NCBI GenBank assembly: GCA_050084515.1
Contig: CM114273.1
Span: forward strand, 16,926,001 to 16,990,000
Direction of reading: 5' to 3'
Source of the DNA: Blasia pusilla
Taxonomy: Eukaryota > Marchantiophyta > Marchantiopsida > Blasiales
Length of the DNA: 64,000 bases
A model generated the notes under the pieces. The model was not told the DNA's origin. It did no database searches and saw only the letters and a list, made by a program, of their open reading frames with translations. Positions 21,159 through 33,974 of the stretch are shown in pieces. How positions within the stretch are numbered: position 1 is the first letter of the stretch; every line of letters starts with the position of its first letter. The position numbers and the translations under genes are program-made.

Positions 21159-22479
21159 ATGGACGAGGATTGTGTCATACTCGATTCTCAAGTACCAACG
21201 CAGAATGCTAAGCTGATTCCATGGACAACTTCCGAGATTTAAATTCTGATTGCAGCAAAACGAGATGAAATGGAGAGATTAGAACTGGGTTATACTACTC
21301 AATCTACTATGGCCACCTTAAAACAAAAGTGGAAAAAGGTGGCTGACTTTTGTTTGAAGAATGGGATAAAGCGACCTATTCGTGATGGCCAGGCTTGCAA
21401 AAATAAAAGGAGTGCTCTCATATAAGAATTCAAACAAGTAAGTTAAGTTGATGGTATCCAATTTTTATGATGTGATGCAAAACATGAAGTGTCTTTATTT
21501 TACAATTGACACTCATGTAAGTTTTCATTACAGGTTCATGATTGGGAGCGAAAGGCCAAAAGCGGCGAATTGTCTTACTTTGACACTCGCATGTTGAGAA
21601 AGGACCGGAAAGCACTAGGTTTACCTTCAAACTTTGATGAAGCCTATTACAAGGGTCTAGTAGAATGGCTCCCCAAAAGACAAGACGTGGACCCGGAGAG
21701 CATGGGAGTGTCCACCTTTGATACTTCACTTCTACCTGATCTTAATGCTAACTTCAATCCTCCACCCATGAGTCTGATAGCTTCACTCGTGCCACCAGGT
21801 ACATCAATCTTACCAAAAGAAGAAGGATGTGACCTTGTTCATTTGTTTCTTAGTATCAATACAAGGCTACTACTAACTTATTGGTTGTTTATATAGAGGT
21901 GGAGTCATTTGAGAAGGTTCCAACGAACCTTCTCCTCCATCGTCTTCTCCAGGTACATGAATATGAAACAAAGGAAGTTCTTTTCTTTGTTAATTTCACT
22001 TATTATGCACATAGGCTACTACTAATTTATTTATTGTTTGTATAGATGTGGAGTCATTTGAGATCCCAGTGGATGCAGAAGAGATCCCAACTAACCCGCG
22101 TGCGCCTTCATCGTGTGCTCATACTGAAGGTTCTTATAATTGTCTTTAATGATTTTTGTGACTTTTTTGGTCTTATGTGGAAATGTAGTTAATGACTTTA
22201 GTGGTGTTATGTGGCAATGTAGATTTCGGCAAGGAAAGTTCAAAAAGGAAGAGCCTCAAGGATGGGATTAGAGGAAAACGACGGCGCAAGAGCTCCATGG
22301 GAGATGCCATGAAGGAATCTACTAATGCCATGATAGATGTTATACATGATGGTCAAAGAATGGATATTGAACAGCGAAAATTAGAGTTGGAAGTCCTACA
22401 ACAGAATGCAAATGCTCTTACAATGATATCTACAGCCTTTTGTCATGCCTTTGGTAGGGGATTTCAAGGGAGATCTTGA
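21159..22479 (+). pseudogene. Myb/SANT-like partner protein (ORF1) of PIF/Harbinger
   Basis: A five-exon model fits: 21159-21437, 21534-21798, 21897-21952, 22046-22129, 22223-22479, all with GT-AG introns. Exon 1 encodes PWTTSEI, ILIAAKRDEME and LKQKWKKVADF, a trihelix/SANT-like DNA-binding start. Exon 2 continues DTRMLRKDRKALGLPSNFDEAYYKGL. The last exon is basic, then helical (GKRRRKSSMGDAMKESTNAM). Such proteins bind element ends and help transposase into the nucleus. Two TAA stops (21240, 21423) break exon 1. Exons 3 and 4 look like duplicates of each other; exon 3 is one base short of frame. Confidence 0.7.
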
Positions 22480-22648
22480 GAGTTTACATTAAGAAATAAT
22501 TGAACTTCATTGAGGACACAATGAACAAAAATAGCCATATGAGATGTACTTATATGTAAAGCATATATATGGATATATATGAGGTACTTCTACTTGTATG
22601 CTATGTGTACGTGTAATTCTATGTATTTCTACTGGTATGTTGAAATTA

Positions 22649-23956
22649 CTATTCAACTCTTGCCATGATATGCTCAAAAAGAGCATCACGATTTCTCCTT
22701 CCTTCAAATGTTGTTTCATTGTTTGGAGGATTGCTATGACCTTGTGCTACATGCATCCTTGTCGAGGAGAAGGGATCCATGAGATCATATACTAGAGGAT
22801 CTTCTCTATCTATCATGATGTTATGAAGAGCACATGTAGCAAATATCATCTTCGGTAGTGCTTGTAAGTTTGGCTTGTAAATGACTCGATTGAGTATGCG
22901 CCATGTCCCTTTTAATCGGCCGAAAGCTCTCTCCACACACATCCTCATGGAAGAATGATAAAAGTTCCAAGTGTCCTTTTGTCCAATAGGTGCTCCTGGA
23001 TAAGGAACTATGAGCCATGACAAGAGTGGATATCCTGCATCACCAATAATATACTCTCGAATCCTCTCACCATTTCTTAATGCAAGTGAATGTCCATCTA
23101 GGACCCTTTGGTTGGAAGTTACATTTTTGTAGAATTGGGAGTTTCGAAGAATTCGAGTATCATGAATAGAAGCAGGATATCCAATGAACACATCTAGGAA
23201 TTTCAGTCTTGAATCAACGATAGCTTGCATCGCACAAGCATAAGATTTGCTTTTATGACTATACCAAACTGTGGAATTTGCACCCGCTTGTAGTTCCATG
23301 AGGAAGTGAGTGACATCAATTGCACCGCAACAATTCAAAAATCCATGATGTGCTTCGAAATCTGATTTTACCCTCTCCATATGTTGTCCTTTTGGCCAAG
23401 CCAGTGCCCCACGTGCCTCCTCCACAAGTGCATTAATGACTCTAAAGACAACTTGCACAGTTGTAGATTTTCCGATACCGAAAAGCTCTCCAATCCCCTT
23501 CATTTGATCCCCTGTGGCAAGACGTCGTAGAGTAATAGCGACTTGTCTCTCAACACTCAACAACCTATTTGGTAAGACTTGTAGGGAATGGGGAGGATTA
23601 GTAGTTAGTCGACTCCGTAACATATCACAAATGAAGTCAAATGTATTTACCGTGACACGAAAGAAATCTCTAAATCGCTCCGGATGATCTCTTCTTATTA
23701 TAGTTTCGTCAATGAAAAGACATGTAAATGTCATAGATCGTGGTAAAATATACCAAGGAGAGAACATGCGACGTGATGTAATACTAGACCTAGCATTCAT
23801 CATGAATTGGAAATAGAAGAGAGCACGATAATGAAAGAAGGACCTCCTACTCCTAACTTGAAGGATAAAAAGACAAGTAGAAAGAATTTGAATTATAATA
23901 ACCAAATAAATAGTCAAGAAGCACATGTTCATTCTCTCTTCATCTAAAATATCCAT
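22649..23956 (-). CDS. PIF/Harbinger transposase (DDE nuclease)
   Basis: The 435-residue frame is uninterrupted. A hydrophobic stretch (residues 11-34) opens it, then a helix-turn-helix-like part (MKGIGELFGIGKSTTVQVV, 152-170) and the DDE nuclease: D214 in GAIDVTHF, D306 in IIGDAGYPLLSW and E342 in CVERAFGRLKGTWRIL. The ALHN motif (376-379) closes the fold. The family cuts and pastes at 3-bp TWA targets with the help of a Myb-like partner, here the converging gene at 21159-22479. All catalytic residues are present, so it may be active if expressed, but its partner is broken. Family certain; activity inferred. Confidence 0.95.
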   Translation of the reverse strand: MDILDEERMNMCFLTIYLVIIIQILSTCLFILQVRSRRSFFHYRALFYFQFMMNARSSITSRRMFSPWYILPRSMTFTCLFIDETIIRRDHPERFRDFFRVTVNTFDFICDMLRSRLTTNPPHSLQVLPNRLLSVERQVAITLRRLATGDQMKGIGELFGIGKSTTVQVVFRVINALVEEARGALAWPKGQHMERVKSDFEAHHGFLNCCGAIDVTHFLMELQAGANSTVWYSHKSKSYACAMQAIVDSRLKFLDVFIGYPASIHDTRILRNSQFYKNVTSNQRVLDGHSLALRNGERIREYIIGDAGYPLLSWLIVPYPGAPIGQKDTWNFYHSSMRMCVERAFGRLKGTWRILNRVIYKPNLQALPKMIFATCALHNIMIDREDPLVYDLMDPFSSTRMHVAQGHSNPPNNETTFEGRRNRDALFEHIMARVE

Positions 23957-24185
23957 GATTAAAAAAGTTGAAAAAGAAAAAGAAAATAAATAATCTTTAA
24001 ATAAATAAATAAATAAATGTCTTACAATGAGATGTGACTAAAATATGCAAAAAAAAATGACATGAAATCTATGAAAATGAAAAGTACTTACAAACACACG
24101 AAGACGGAGCAAAGTTGGAATGAATACAAAAGAAGAAGGATGTGAATTTATAGGAACCGAAAGGAAAGGAAAAGGGGGAATTGGC

Positions 24186-24330
24186 AGGGAAATGGGAGGG
24201 AAAATCCGTTTCCGTAAACGGAAACGGACTTTCCATTCCCAACCGGTTGGAAGGAACCGGCTGGAAAAGCCGCGGCGGTTCAGCGGATTCAACCGTTGAA
24301 AATGGAAAAGTCCGTTCCGGGTGGTTTGGG
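24186..24330. repeat. Cluster of inverted repeats upstream of the transposase
   Basis: It contains a 10-bp stem hairpin around TAAA (TCCGTTTCCG...), an AACCGGTT palindrome, and a larger inverted pair (about 24221-24237 and 24302-24318). This is the expected place for the right end of the Harbinger element, but I could not match it to a left terminal repeat. Confidence 0.6.
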
Positions 24331-25232
24331 GGGACGCAAGCGACCCCAAGAAGTCGCCCATGCGACCCGGCCTTAAGACCGCCTAGACCGGTCGGACGGA
24401 ATTCCTTCCGTTGACAATTCAGGTACACGAATTACACAATGATTAAGAATCCGCCCCGGGATCAGCGATTCGTATCACGGTAATAGTAATGATGGATTAG
24501 CCCGACATCCGATGATGAAGGCTTACTAAGCAATCCAGACCCAGGCCGAGAGGATGGAGATGGGAATGAGGTATGGAGATGGGGAGCGCGGGAGACATTG
24601 CATGCAGAACTACGGAACTCCGAATACTGCGCCCTTCATTATTACCTCGGAGTACTACGGGTTTCTACTGGATTGAATTTCTTGTACAAGGTATGTTTTT
24701 TATTGGTACCAATGGGTATATAGACATTTTTCTAAATATTGGACTTAGTAAATGTCCAAAGTTTGGATTTCATGTATGATGATTGGTGTAATTGTTAAGG
24801 AAATAATCAGTTCCGTTTCGTTGGACATCCCGTCCGTCGTTAATTTATGGCTTTCGTACATCCGAATGCTTAAATTTTTCTTTTTTTACCTTGGATCTTA
24901 GCAACCGGTAGCAACTTATGTGCTTATTGTATGTCTGTATACGTTAGTCTGTTCTTACTGCCCGCAGGTTGGATTGCATGTCCCATCGGTCCAATGTGCA
25001 TCGCTGCTAATGCCGTGGAAGTCATTTTTTCATAACCCACATAATTATTCACGTTTGGAGCAATTCTATAAATTTTGTTTTTTGAACACGTTCCCCCTCG
25101 TGTATTCTATAAATTTGGTATTCTTGTCTTTTTCCTGTGATGCACACTAGCAAACCTATCCATCAAGATAGCATTCCAGTCTGTCTTCATGGTGAACACA
25201 AAATACTCGGATGCAATAGAATGTGATGCTAT
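24331..25232. other. Unassigned stretch
   Basis: No gene was recognised. It may contain the 5' flank of the MULE gene. Confidence 0.4.
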
Positions 25233-25242
25233 ATAGAACCCC

Positions 25243-28200
25243 TTGCCCGGTCCTTTTCTCAATGAACACCTGATCTGGTATGGTCAGCGAAAAGAAGCAT
25301 GGATTCCGGCTGAAAGACTAGATGATTTTATCCATGCTGAAGAACAAAGACCACATTTTGAGACTACTTTCCGAAAAATAAGACTGATAAATCTACACAC
25401 AACAATGTCACCATCCAATATTGGAGCGCATATGGGCCACATGATTATAGGAAGTCGGTTTGGACTTCATTACCCACCGAGGTCTTTGACTCTTTTATTT
25501 GTCGCAAAGGGGGCAAGGGTAGTAGGCCTGAAAGCCAAAGTAGCCACCTTGGGCTCTCTCAGGGACGTGGATGCCAATTTCACTTTGTTGTCGTCATAAC
25601 GGTACATCGTCCTAACGTTTGTATGTTAAGGAATTTGCATTCGAAGCATGTAGACAACAAGGTTCACATCTGCCATGGTGACCTAGACAAGACAGCAGAT
25701 ATTGCAAGAGCAATTGTTGCCCCAGAAACGAGTTCCCATTGAAGGGATTTTGTAGAGCGCTTGTTACGGGTAAATGTAAGCCCTTTGAATATCATGAAAG
25801 AGCATAGGAGGTGGATTCGTGTACACATCCGCGAGAACCCCAATAAAAAACATGCAAGGACGCCATGCTTAAGCCTCAAGATATTTTGAATATTAAACAC
25901 TCAATGCGAAGACGAGAAGGGGGTTATGATGGAACAGACCATGCTACTGCAATTTAACATTGGGTCCGAGCACACCCTTAGAATATCGTCTATTACAGGG
26001 AGGCTATATCCAAGTTGGACCAGTCATTCTGCCTTGTCATCTCAACACCTTGGATGCTTGAGAATCTCTTAGAGCTAGGGAATGGCAGAGCCATCTCCAT
26101 GGATGCGACACATGGCACAAACACTTACGAGGTTAAAACGTGGGGTCTATCTCACATCATAGATTAAGAGAGTGGAACTTTCATGTTGTGAACAAAATTT
26201 TTACCAACCACTTCATTGCTCAGTAACATGTAATATGTTGAACTTACTATACTATGTGTTCATAATATCATTATTTGAAATAACTGCTCTTCAATTACGT
26301 AAGGAGGATACTCGATGGTGGCTTTGCCTTAATGTTAGAATTAAACATTTCATGGTATGCAAAGTTACTTATTAAGACCTTTGCGCGTGAATTATGCATT
26401 CTTATATTTTGACCATTATGAAGTGTGTGTTCACAGTATGATTATTTTCTGTTTCTGTTTTTTCTAGAAGTCATCAGCCGGTTTCTCCAAGATGGATGTG
26501 CCTTCCTGTCAATATTTAGCATTCCATTTGAAAGGAACTTTTGTAGGCCGGCCTTGGAACCTGGTATCCAAGTTCTTCTATTCTCAGCATCTGTTATTTT
26601 GTGTTCATACTATCAATTATTCACGCTCCTGGGTTTTGATAAGTTCCAAAACGGCGTGCCATTGGTTTGGGCGATCCAACAATAACATCAACATCAAGAT
26701 CTAGTGGTGTCCCAAATCAAGGACTGGGCACAAAGCAATCTATAGGGGAAAGGGCCTGAATCGAAGGCAACTAAATGGAAGCCCTCATGCTTCATTATAG
26801 ATGACTCGAAAGAAGAGCAATCTGCTATTAAAGAACTATTTCTTGGTGTCCCTATAGATCTATCACATCTTTTAGGATAGATCGGTGAGATCTAGTAGAG
26901 CGCCTTCGTGAGTAGTAGAGGACATGCTCAGTAGGTTGAGGATGACCTGTTGAGGCCCTGGGAAACCTGAGAGAGCAGGTTTCCCCTTCGTTTCGGCTCA
27001 TTTGGAGCCATATTGAGGAACTTACTATTTTAGATAAGTACTATTTTGAGTATATGATCAACTTTCTATTTTTGGTAAGTGGCCCTTGACCTCCTACATC
27101 ACGTCAAGAGCCAAGGACGTGACTAGGGAGCATAGGTTACCATGGAGAGAGAGAGAGTTTGGGAGAGGGAAGGGATATACCTCAAGGAGAGAGAGTTTGA
27201 GAGCTCATTCTCTCTTTTTTGACCCTCTTGGCATGAGGCGGCGGAGTTATGGTCTTGCTTGCCTTGTATGTGTAACCCAAGCCTCTCATCAGGAGAGTGG
27301 GCTTGGTTTGACATTGAGAGAGATATGTGAGAGTGCACACATGTGAGAATTATGGTGTTGTGAGAGAGATTGGATCTTATTTTATTGGAGATATTTTGGT
27401 ACTTCTTGTCTCGTTGTTTTCATGCCATGAGTTAGCATGGGATCGTGCATGTTTGTGTGTATGTTTGGTGACAACGATATGTATGTTGTGTAGCAATGTG
27501 TATGCACACGACAGATCTGTGCCTATGGCATGTTCGAAAGAATTGGTTAAAGAATTTGCATCAACGGGTGGGTTGTCCAATGACGAAGGCAAACATGAAC
27601 AGAGACTTGGGCGGGGTAATATACTCACGTGATGAAGGTATGCTAAGAAACAAAGTAGGCTCCCCATCAGTTTTAGGTACTTGTGATTCTACATGTGTGA
27701 AAACATTTCTGGTTTATGATGTTGCAGATCCCATCGAGGCCTCTTATCGATTCATGCGCAAGTGGGTTGGAACATAACGACACTTTCTGAAGTACAATGC
27801 AAGCTATTGGCATCCAAATGTTGTCACGTGGGCAAAGGTATATCGTAAGCATGCTCGCTCGAACCAGGATACCAATGCCGCCATTGAGAGATGACACCAC
27901 ACTCTAAAGATGCACTTGGCGTCCAGCATGCCCACAAAGCCAACAAGGAAACTTATATGGCTTGTGCAAATGCTCACCGGTGAAATAGAGGATTTCTTTT
28001 GGTACCTGGGATTTTTGAAACGTGAGGGCATGGTGAGAAACAAGGCCATACATAAAGTCATGCTCATGGCAATAAGGAGGGCAAATGACATTCTTGATAA
28101 TCATGTGACATTCAACCTGCTGGATGGGAGGAAACGTGCTCAGGTGAAGAGTATTTCCAAGGCAAATATTTGGCATGATGTGGTCGACTACGACACAAAA

Positions 28201-28290
28201 GATGCATCTTGTACATGTCCACGTGCCAATGAAGGGTTCACTTGTAAACATCAAGTTCGTATTCTCCCAACTTTAACTTTGAACTTGTAA
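25243..28290 (+). pseudogene. MULE transposase with SWIM zinc finger, split and decayed
   Basis: In order: N-terminal region (WIPAERLDDFIHAEEQR, from 25300); first catalytic Asp in SMDATHGTN (26099-26122); a probable intron from the GT at 26132; NGVPLVWAI (about 26660); second acidic site CFIIDDSKEE (26788-26817); LCLWHVRKNWLKNL (from 27517); YWHPNVVTWAKVYRKH and NQDTNAAIE; and a SWIM finger C-x-C-x8-C-x-H (28210-28251). This order fits Mutator-like transposases. Several stops interrupt it, among them TGA in place of Trp near 27892, and a solo LTR sits inside the DDE domain (26862-27513). The gene is dead. Confidence 0.85.
26862..27513 (+). mobile_element. 652-bp solo LTR inserted in the MULE gene
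   Basis: GATCT occurs on both sides (26857-26861 and 27514-27518). The MULE coding sequence breaks off at the first copy (GVPIDL) and resumes at the second (DLCLWHVRK). The right end reads CACGACA, and a diverged inverted copy at 37661-38483 ends at the same CGACA. With a 4-bp duplication the left end would be TATCACATC, possibly a mutated TGTCACA. A 10-bp stem hairpin lies at 26960-26985. Confidence 0.8.
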
Positions 28291-28367
28291 TTATTGGAAG
28301 GGTAATCTATTTTTTCTTGTTACACATGAAAAGAAAGCGTTCACATTTCTGATTACTTTGAAACACG

Positions 28368-29216
28368 TTGCTTACGCGGGTGAAATGTCTTCTTCTGTGT
28401 GGACACACTGGAGTTCAGTTGCTATCCTTCTTAGGAACTCGATTTGGCAGCAATGCTGGCGGGTTACAAAACTTGCAGCAGGAGCATCACGATCATAACA
28501 TGCATGAACAAGATACTTGTGACCACAATACAAATAATGTGGAAGGGGGAGCTAACCATATGCTTGCTGAATTTACGACCGGATGCATGTCACATAGGAC
28601 TACCACCAAGGATGTACAAGATATGATGGAGAAGTGTATACATGCTACCCTCGATGTTCCATTCTCTGATTTGCTTCTTCAACACTTGTTCCAACTTGTA
28701 CAGAAGGACTTAGGGTCAATTCTTAACGTGAAGGCGCAGGTGGAGATGAATACTAATATTGACCAGAATATGAATGACATTGCCACGCACTTTCCGGAGC
28801 CATTTGTGGGAAACCTTGGACAGGACCGCCGCCTTTGTAGGCGAATGGTGTGGCACGAGCGCATGCATGGAAATTGTAGGTCTCATACTCTTGCCCGGAG
28901 TGAGGTTCCTATGGGGCATGCCGTTGAGTCCTTCCATAGAGGGAAGAAATTTAAATTTTTAAACTTGGAGGCTCAAATGGAAGGAGAGGCTTGGAGCAAT
29001 CTTGACTTGTTGGCTCTATTGAGCGAAGTTGAAGACGAAGGAGCCCGAAAAGTAGTGAGCCATGGTCAGTGGCCTTTGGTAAACACAACACCTCATAGTA
29101 CTATAGGAGTGCTAGAGTCTCATCCAAGAGGGCTAACATGGATATCATGCTTGATAATCTTGTGGATTGAACTTCCCAGACAACATATTCACGAGAATTG
29201 CAAGGCGAAGGTTTAG
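28368..29216 (+). pseudogene. C-terminal exon or partner of the MULE protein
   Basis: The 282-residue frame contains FLGTRFGSNAGGLQNLQQ, His/Asn-rich HDHNMHEQD and KFKFLNLEAQMEGEAW. It lies 80 bp after the SWIM-encoding segment on the same strand and is most simply its next exon, but no clean splice pair was found and no domain is recognised. Confidence 0.45.
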
Positions 29217-29348
29217 GAACAAGCGGCGAACAAGCCCTCATTATCCTTGACTCTTAGGATTAAAGTAATAGATCGCATGCATGAATGTTCGCCATATTTA
29301 CGAGTGAACTCATCATTTTTTTATTGGTACTATACTTTACTATGAGGT

Positions 29349-30195
29349 TCTTCTCTGAAACATATGAATATATGTGTTCTAGAGATGAACACATGAATTT
29401 GGTCATGTTAGAGATTTTTCTGTGTTCTGCTCTCTCCTTCTTATACTTATCATAGATGCGTCATGTTTCGGAATCCCAATGATGACCTTTGCACGGCGAT
29501 AGTTATACGATACCGTTCAAAAAGGACAGATTGGTATTCAATTGGAGATCCCTCCAAAGTAGTTGTGACTACCATAGATAGTGAAAACTAGAAAAAACGC
29601 TTCCGACGCGCTCCCAAGCCTTCCCTGGGAGCAAGTCCATGTTCATAAAGTTTTAGCGGCAATTACACTATCATGGCTAACTTAGTTGGACCTGATTTTA
29701 TCGCTAAATATAGTATAGTGTGTTTGGACAATTGCCCCTTTTGTAGCTCTTGGCGCGCGGCCATTTAATTCTTCGAGGTTCCGAAGGCCATATACGAAGG
29801 CGACAGGTGCTTCTCTGGAACATATGAATACATGTGTTCTAGAGGTGAACACATGAAAAACACTATTCACATTTTGAATTTTGTCATATTACAAAATTGA
29901 CTATACGGATTGGTTTTCCATTGGAGATCCATCCAAAGTAGTTGTGACCACTTCCGATAGTGAGAACTAATAAAAATTGCTTCCGACGCGCTCCCAAGCC
30001 TACCCTGGGAGCAAGTCTCTGTTCATAAAGTTTTAGCGGCTGCTACACTATCACGGCTAACTTAGTTGGACCTATTTTTGTCACTAAATGTAGTTCTTCG
30101 CGCGTGGCCATTGATTTTCTGCGGGGTCCCATCCTTGAGGGCGACCGGTGCTTGTTCGGAAAAAATATTTTAATGTGTTCTAGAGGTAAATACAT
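29349..30195. repeat. Tandem array of two full modules and one partial
   Basis: Segment 29529-29730 recurs at 29908-30095 (379 bp apart). The TTCTCTGRAACATATGAATA module recurs at 29350, 29810 and, degraded, near 30151. Each unit carries GCTCCCA...TGGGAGC, a short hairpin preceded by CTTCCGACGC. Confidence 0.85.
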
Positions 30196-31809
30196 GAAAC
30201 TAACTGATCATTTTTTTTATACTCTTCGCAAGCAGCCATCGTTATCTCCGGGGTTCTTTGGATGGCAGCAGGGAAGAAAGAAAGAAGAACGAGAAAGGAG
30301 ATCGATCTTCTGTTCCAACAAGTTTGTTGAATATCTTCTGCTCTATTTGTTCAATATCTTGGCTTTTTGCTTCATGAATTCTGTTTGCTTTCGTACTGAG
30401 ACTGAGGATGGTAATACGCTAGTTCGTTTCATTTTCAGGAAAATTGAGAACCACGGTTTCATAGTGAGACTCATACTTTGTGCACTAACATCAGAGCTGA
30501 TTCCGTCAATCCACAAATATTCCGAGGTAAACACAGTGGGATAAAGTGCGCAAAATCATTCACAAGCCACCACACAAAGGTCTTTGTACACTTAGTTGGT
30601 ATGTGCCAATGGCCAGGAAAATCTTTAGAGATTTACATTGAATTATAAGCAAACCCAAAGGAATAGTCAATGAAAGATTACTGACACTGGCCTTCAACCT
30701 AGAATTGCCTTTGTGAACTCTAATAAAAAGTAAAGGCATAATCTTGCACTACAGCTGAATGTTCATCATTTCCATAATTTCCAACGCTGCTCCTGAGACT
30801 AAACCCTGTATACATAATTAGATACGGGGTCAGATTTGCACTAATCCTTACATACTATCCCAACACATTGGTGTCAAGGGAAACTTATGAACAAAATGAG
30901 ATTGCAAAGCAAGAAGCACTAAACAAGGTGCCCATCCTTGACAACAAGATATGCAGATCGCAAGTTTTGTCTCACATGTTGTAAAGCAGCTTTCAAAGTT
31001 AACATCACTGCAAAATTGTTCCAGCTGTCATACTTGACCAAAATCCTATATACACCAAGAGAGCACATTGTTGTGAAGGAAACCATTGGAACAAAATGAC
31101 AATGCAAAATAAGAAGCAAAAAACTCATGGGAGCTATCCTTGAGGATAGCACATGTAGGCTCGGGGGAATGTCTCGCCTGTTGTAAAGCAGCAGGAAAAG
31201 TTAACTCGATCCAAAATTGTTCCCGATCAAAATATCAGCAAAATAGCAAGCCCCCGCCGCCTTTGTAGGCTCCGCAAAAGACTAATAGCAACTGCACACA
31301 CTTGCAGACAAAAGAGTGATGAACTACTGCAAAATCTGGCGATCTAACCAAGAAAAATACACAATACTACTCATATTACATAATACATACATGAATAAAT
31401 GTGGAGATTCCAACATACAACTTCATAACCGCATCGCGTTGAATCTCTTTAGTTCTATTGTGGCCCTTCTGTCCCTCCACCGATGGACAATGTTGCAATC
31501 TCAAAGCCCTCTAATGACGGTGTTGAGAAAATAGGCAATGGAGTGGAATTTGGCTCTCCAAAATCCACATCGCCCTATGGGTTCTCATTTGGGCCACATA
31601 CACCTGTCTGGATATGTACATCACCCCTACCATGAAATCCAGAAACATGTGACAGACTGGAATGAGTACTCAAACCAGAGCATCTATATTGCTAGACCAC
31701 ATAAATCAGAAAATAGTGCGAGGGAAAAACAAACCTGGTCACAAGGCACAACAACATTGTCCAAGTTCCTGGGAGAAGCCAAGAGAGATCCATCATCTAC
31801 TAGGACCTG
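30196..31809. other. Unassigned stretch with a 200-bp tandem duplication
   Basis: Segments at about 30862-31060 and 31061-31250 are diverged direct copies (sharing TTGTAAAGCAGC). A 146-residue frame (30104-30544) overlaps the end of the preceding array and has no recognisable domain. Confidence 0.4.
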
Positions 31810-31904
31810 TTAAACATCCATGTACATTTGAGTGGAAACATACACAAAAAGAGGGGATAATACCTTGGGTGAAAAGTGGTAATGGTTCTCATAATATACC
31901 TGTG

Positions 31905-32338
31905 TTTTAGAGTCTAACACCTTGCGATTCATCATCCTTCTCCTCATCTTCAAGCATTCTTTAGTTTTGCCACTTTGTGCAAACACAAAAGGCTCACCCT
32001 GCAACACCATTGGGTTGGGACTAGATGATAACTGTTGGTCACGGTGAGCATGACGTGTACCTTCTAAAACAAGATGAAGGCGAGGAGATTTCCTTGTATT
32101 CTGGGTGTCCCGAGTGGATATTTCCATGTGCACCCTTGTATCTCTAGTCTCATGTCTAGGCTTTCGCGGGCGATCCATCATTGATGCACCGAGGACTTGT
32201 ACGTCTTTAGAGCCAATTGTCTGCATCCCTAGCCTCAAGGATGTTGGCTCCATGTTGGCTCTTCCAGTGGACAATGGACTCCGGCCACCTGGTTTGGCCG
32301 AGTCTGAGTCACTGGAGTCCACAATCTCAATATCCACA
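31905..32338 (-). pseudogene. Unknown protein exon with a SUMO-interaction-like motif
   Basis: A plausible exon (acceptor TGTGCAAG near 32338, donor CACAG/GTATAT near 31906) encodes GGVDIEIVDSSDSDSAKPGG, then a basic, low-complexity region rich in Arg and Ser, and FAQSGKTKECLKMRRRMMNR. A hydrophobic core followed by Asp/Ser (IEIVDSSDSDS) matches the SUMO-interacting motif type. It is probably the 3' part of the gene starting at 34922. Function unknown. Confidence 0.35.
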
Positions 32339-33329
32339 CCGCCTTGCACACATACAATCATGAAGTGCACAAACAATAATTTAAAGAACACCAGTGCTAA
32401 AATCCAAGACACTTTACCACATCAGAATGGGACAATTTATAGAAAAAAAACAGTTAAGTGATGGGAATATACCCTAGACACAACATATGCGTGGCTACAC
32501 CCAACTCCATCCACATACATACGAGTGACTTTCTCACGCATTTTGGCTATTATCAAGGGTTTATTGGTTTCTTTCCAATTTCTGTAGTTATACTTGAATC
32601 GTGGCAGGTAGTACTCCTCGCTGATGAACCAAGCATGCCAATGAGATCGGCGCATCCCATCTAATATAACAATGGACTACTTAACTTGCTGTTGTCTTGT
32701 CTCTAGACCTGCATCCCATCTAAACAGTTCCTGCTTATCCATCACCCACACCATAGACAAGTGATGGAAAGCTGCGAGACATCTCTAGTAAGTTACACCG
32801 TGTACCCTATCAATAGGTACTATCGAAGGCAGTAGCTTACGACCATGCTCTATCCATCTGCTCACAATGGTTGTAGGCCGTAGAAGCGCACCCTCCAGTT
32901 CTACCCTTGCCTTCTCAAATTCGTCGACCTTGGCTAAGTAGGCCCAAGAGGTCTGTTGGAATTGGTGGTCCGGTATGTCTCGAATGCTATAAGCAAGTCA
33001 TTCATGGGAGGCATGGGGACATAGGGACATGTGGCCCTCTTAGAGTGCTCTTTAGCTTTTCTGAGCAAAGCTTGCTTCTTTTGCTATTTGCGATTGGCCC
33101 AACATTGCAACATTGTGCCCCTCCGTTTGATATTGGCAGTAGATGGTTGTGCATAAGTTCCTGCACATGAATGGGCGTGATTAGATACTCAAGCAATGAA
33201 CATATGAATAATTTGCACAAAACCAGCAATGTGCAAATGTTCCAGGTAATAATTTAAGGATGGGGATATGGCCTTGGTTACTCTCATCTTTGTCATCGTC
33301 TTCTTTGCCTTCAACGACATTATCCGCCT

Positions 33330-33974
33330 CTACCTTCTTCTTCCCTGTGACCCGAGTGTTCCAGGCATCGGCCTCAACCAGTGTTGTGCAATGTGCGAGT
33401 TGAAAGTTTTCGGCAATCGGAAAATTTCAATGCACTTGGAGCACAAGCAAACATATTGCTTATGCTCATGGGAGTAGCAATAGTGGACCCACTCCATTGG
33501 GTCCTGCCACAATGAGGTTTGGTAGGCTTGCTTTTCAAAATCAGGTGGGCTCTTGCCCAAGAATGCAGCAAACATATTTTACAGATTTAAATGACACTTC
33601 TGATTCTCCGTTTCTCCCTTGTAAAATGGACCCTATGTAACAACATAACAAACCATAAAATTTACCAAAGAATAGTTACCTTGGCATTGAAAGATAGGTC
33701 GCACATGTCCAGCATGCAAAACAAAGGTGCAATGTTTTAGAAGTGGATGAGAGCATCCGCATGAAAAAATTATTCCTCTATGTTGCATAAATACTGCCGA
33801 CCACATAAATAGGAGAGTTGGACGCATGTAGAATTTTCGACTTTGAATAATAATAGTCCATCGATCTAACGTCCGCCCTCCATCTACACTCAATTCCCTT
33901 CTGCAAGTAGACATTGGGTTGTCTACACCCTGATCACCTCTACACCTTACACAAAAAAGTACACCTCTATTCAC
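33330..33974 (-). pseudogene. Unknown protein exons with a CxxC...HxxxH finger
   Basis: The frame 33633-33974 ends at a possible donor (CCAAG/GTAACT) and could be spliced to 33626 and below (acceptor ACATAG). A second frame (33330-33575) contains CSKC then 12 residues then HIAQH, the BED or C2H2 spacing, after MEWVHYCYSHEHKQYVCL. One stop falls between them. It sits between the two other segments of the same unknown gene. Confidence 0.35.
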
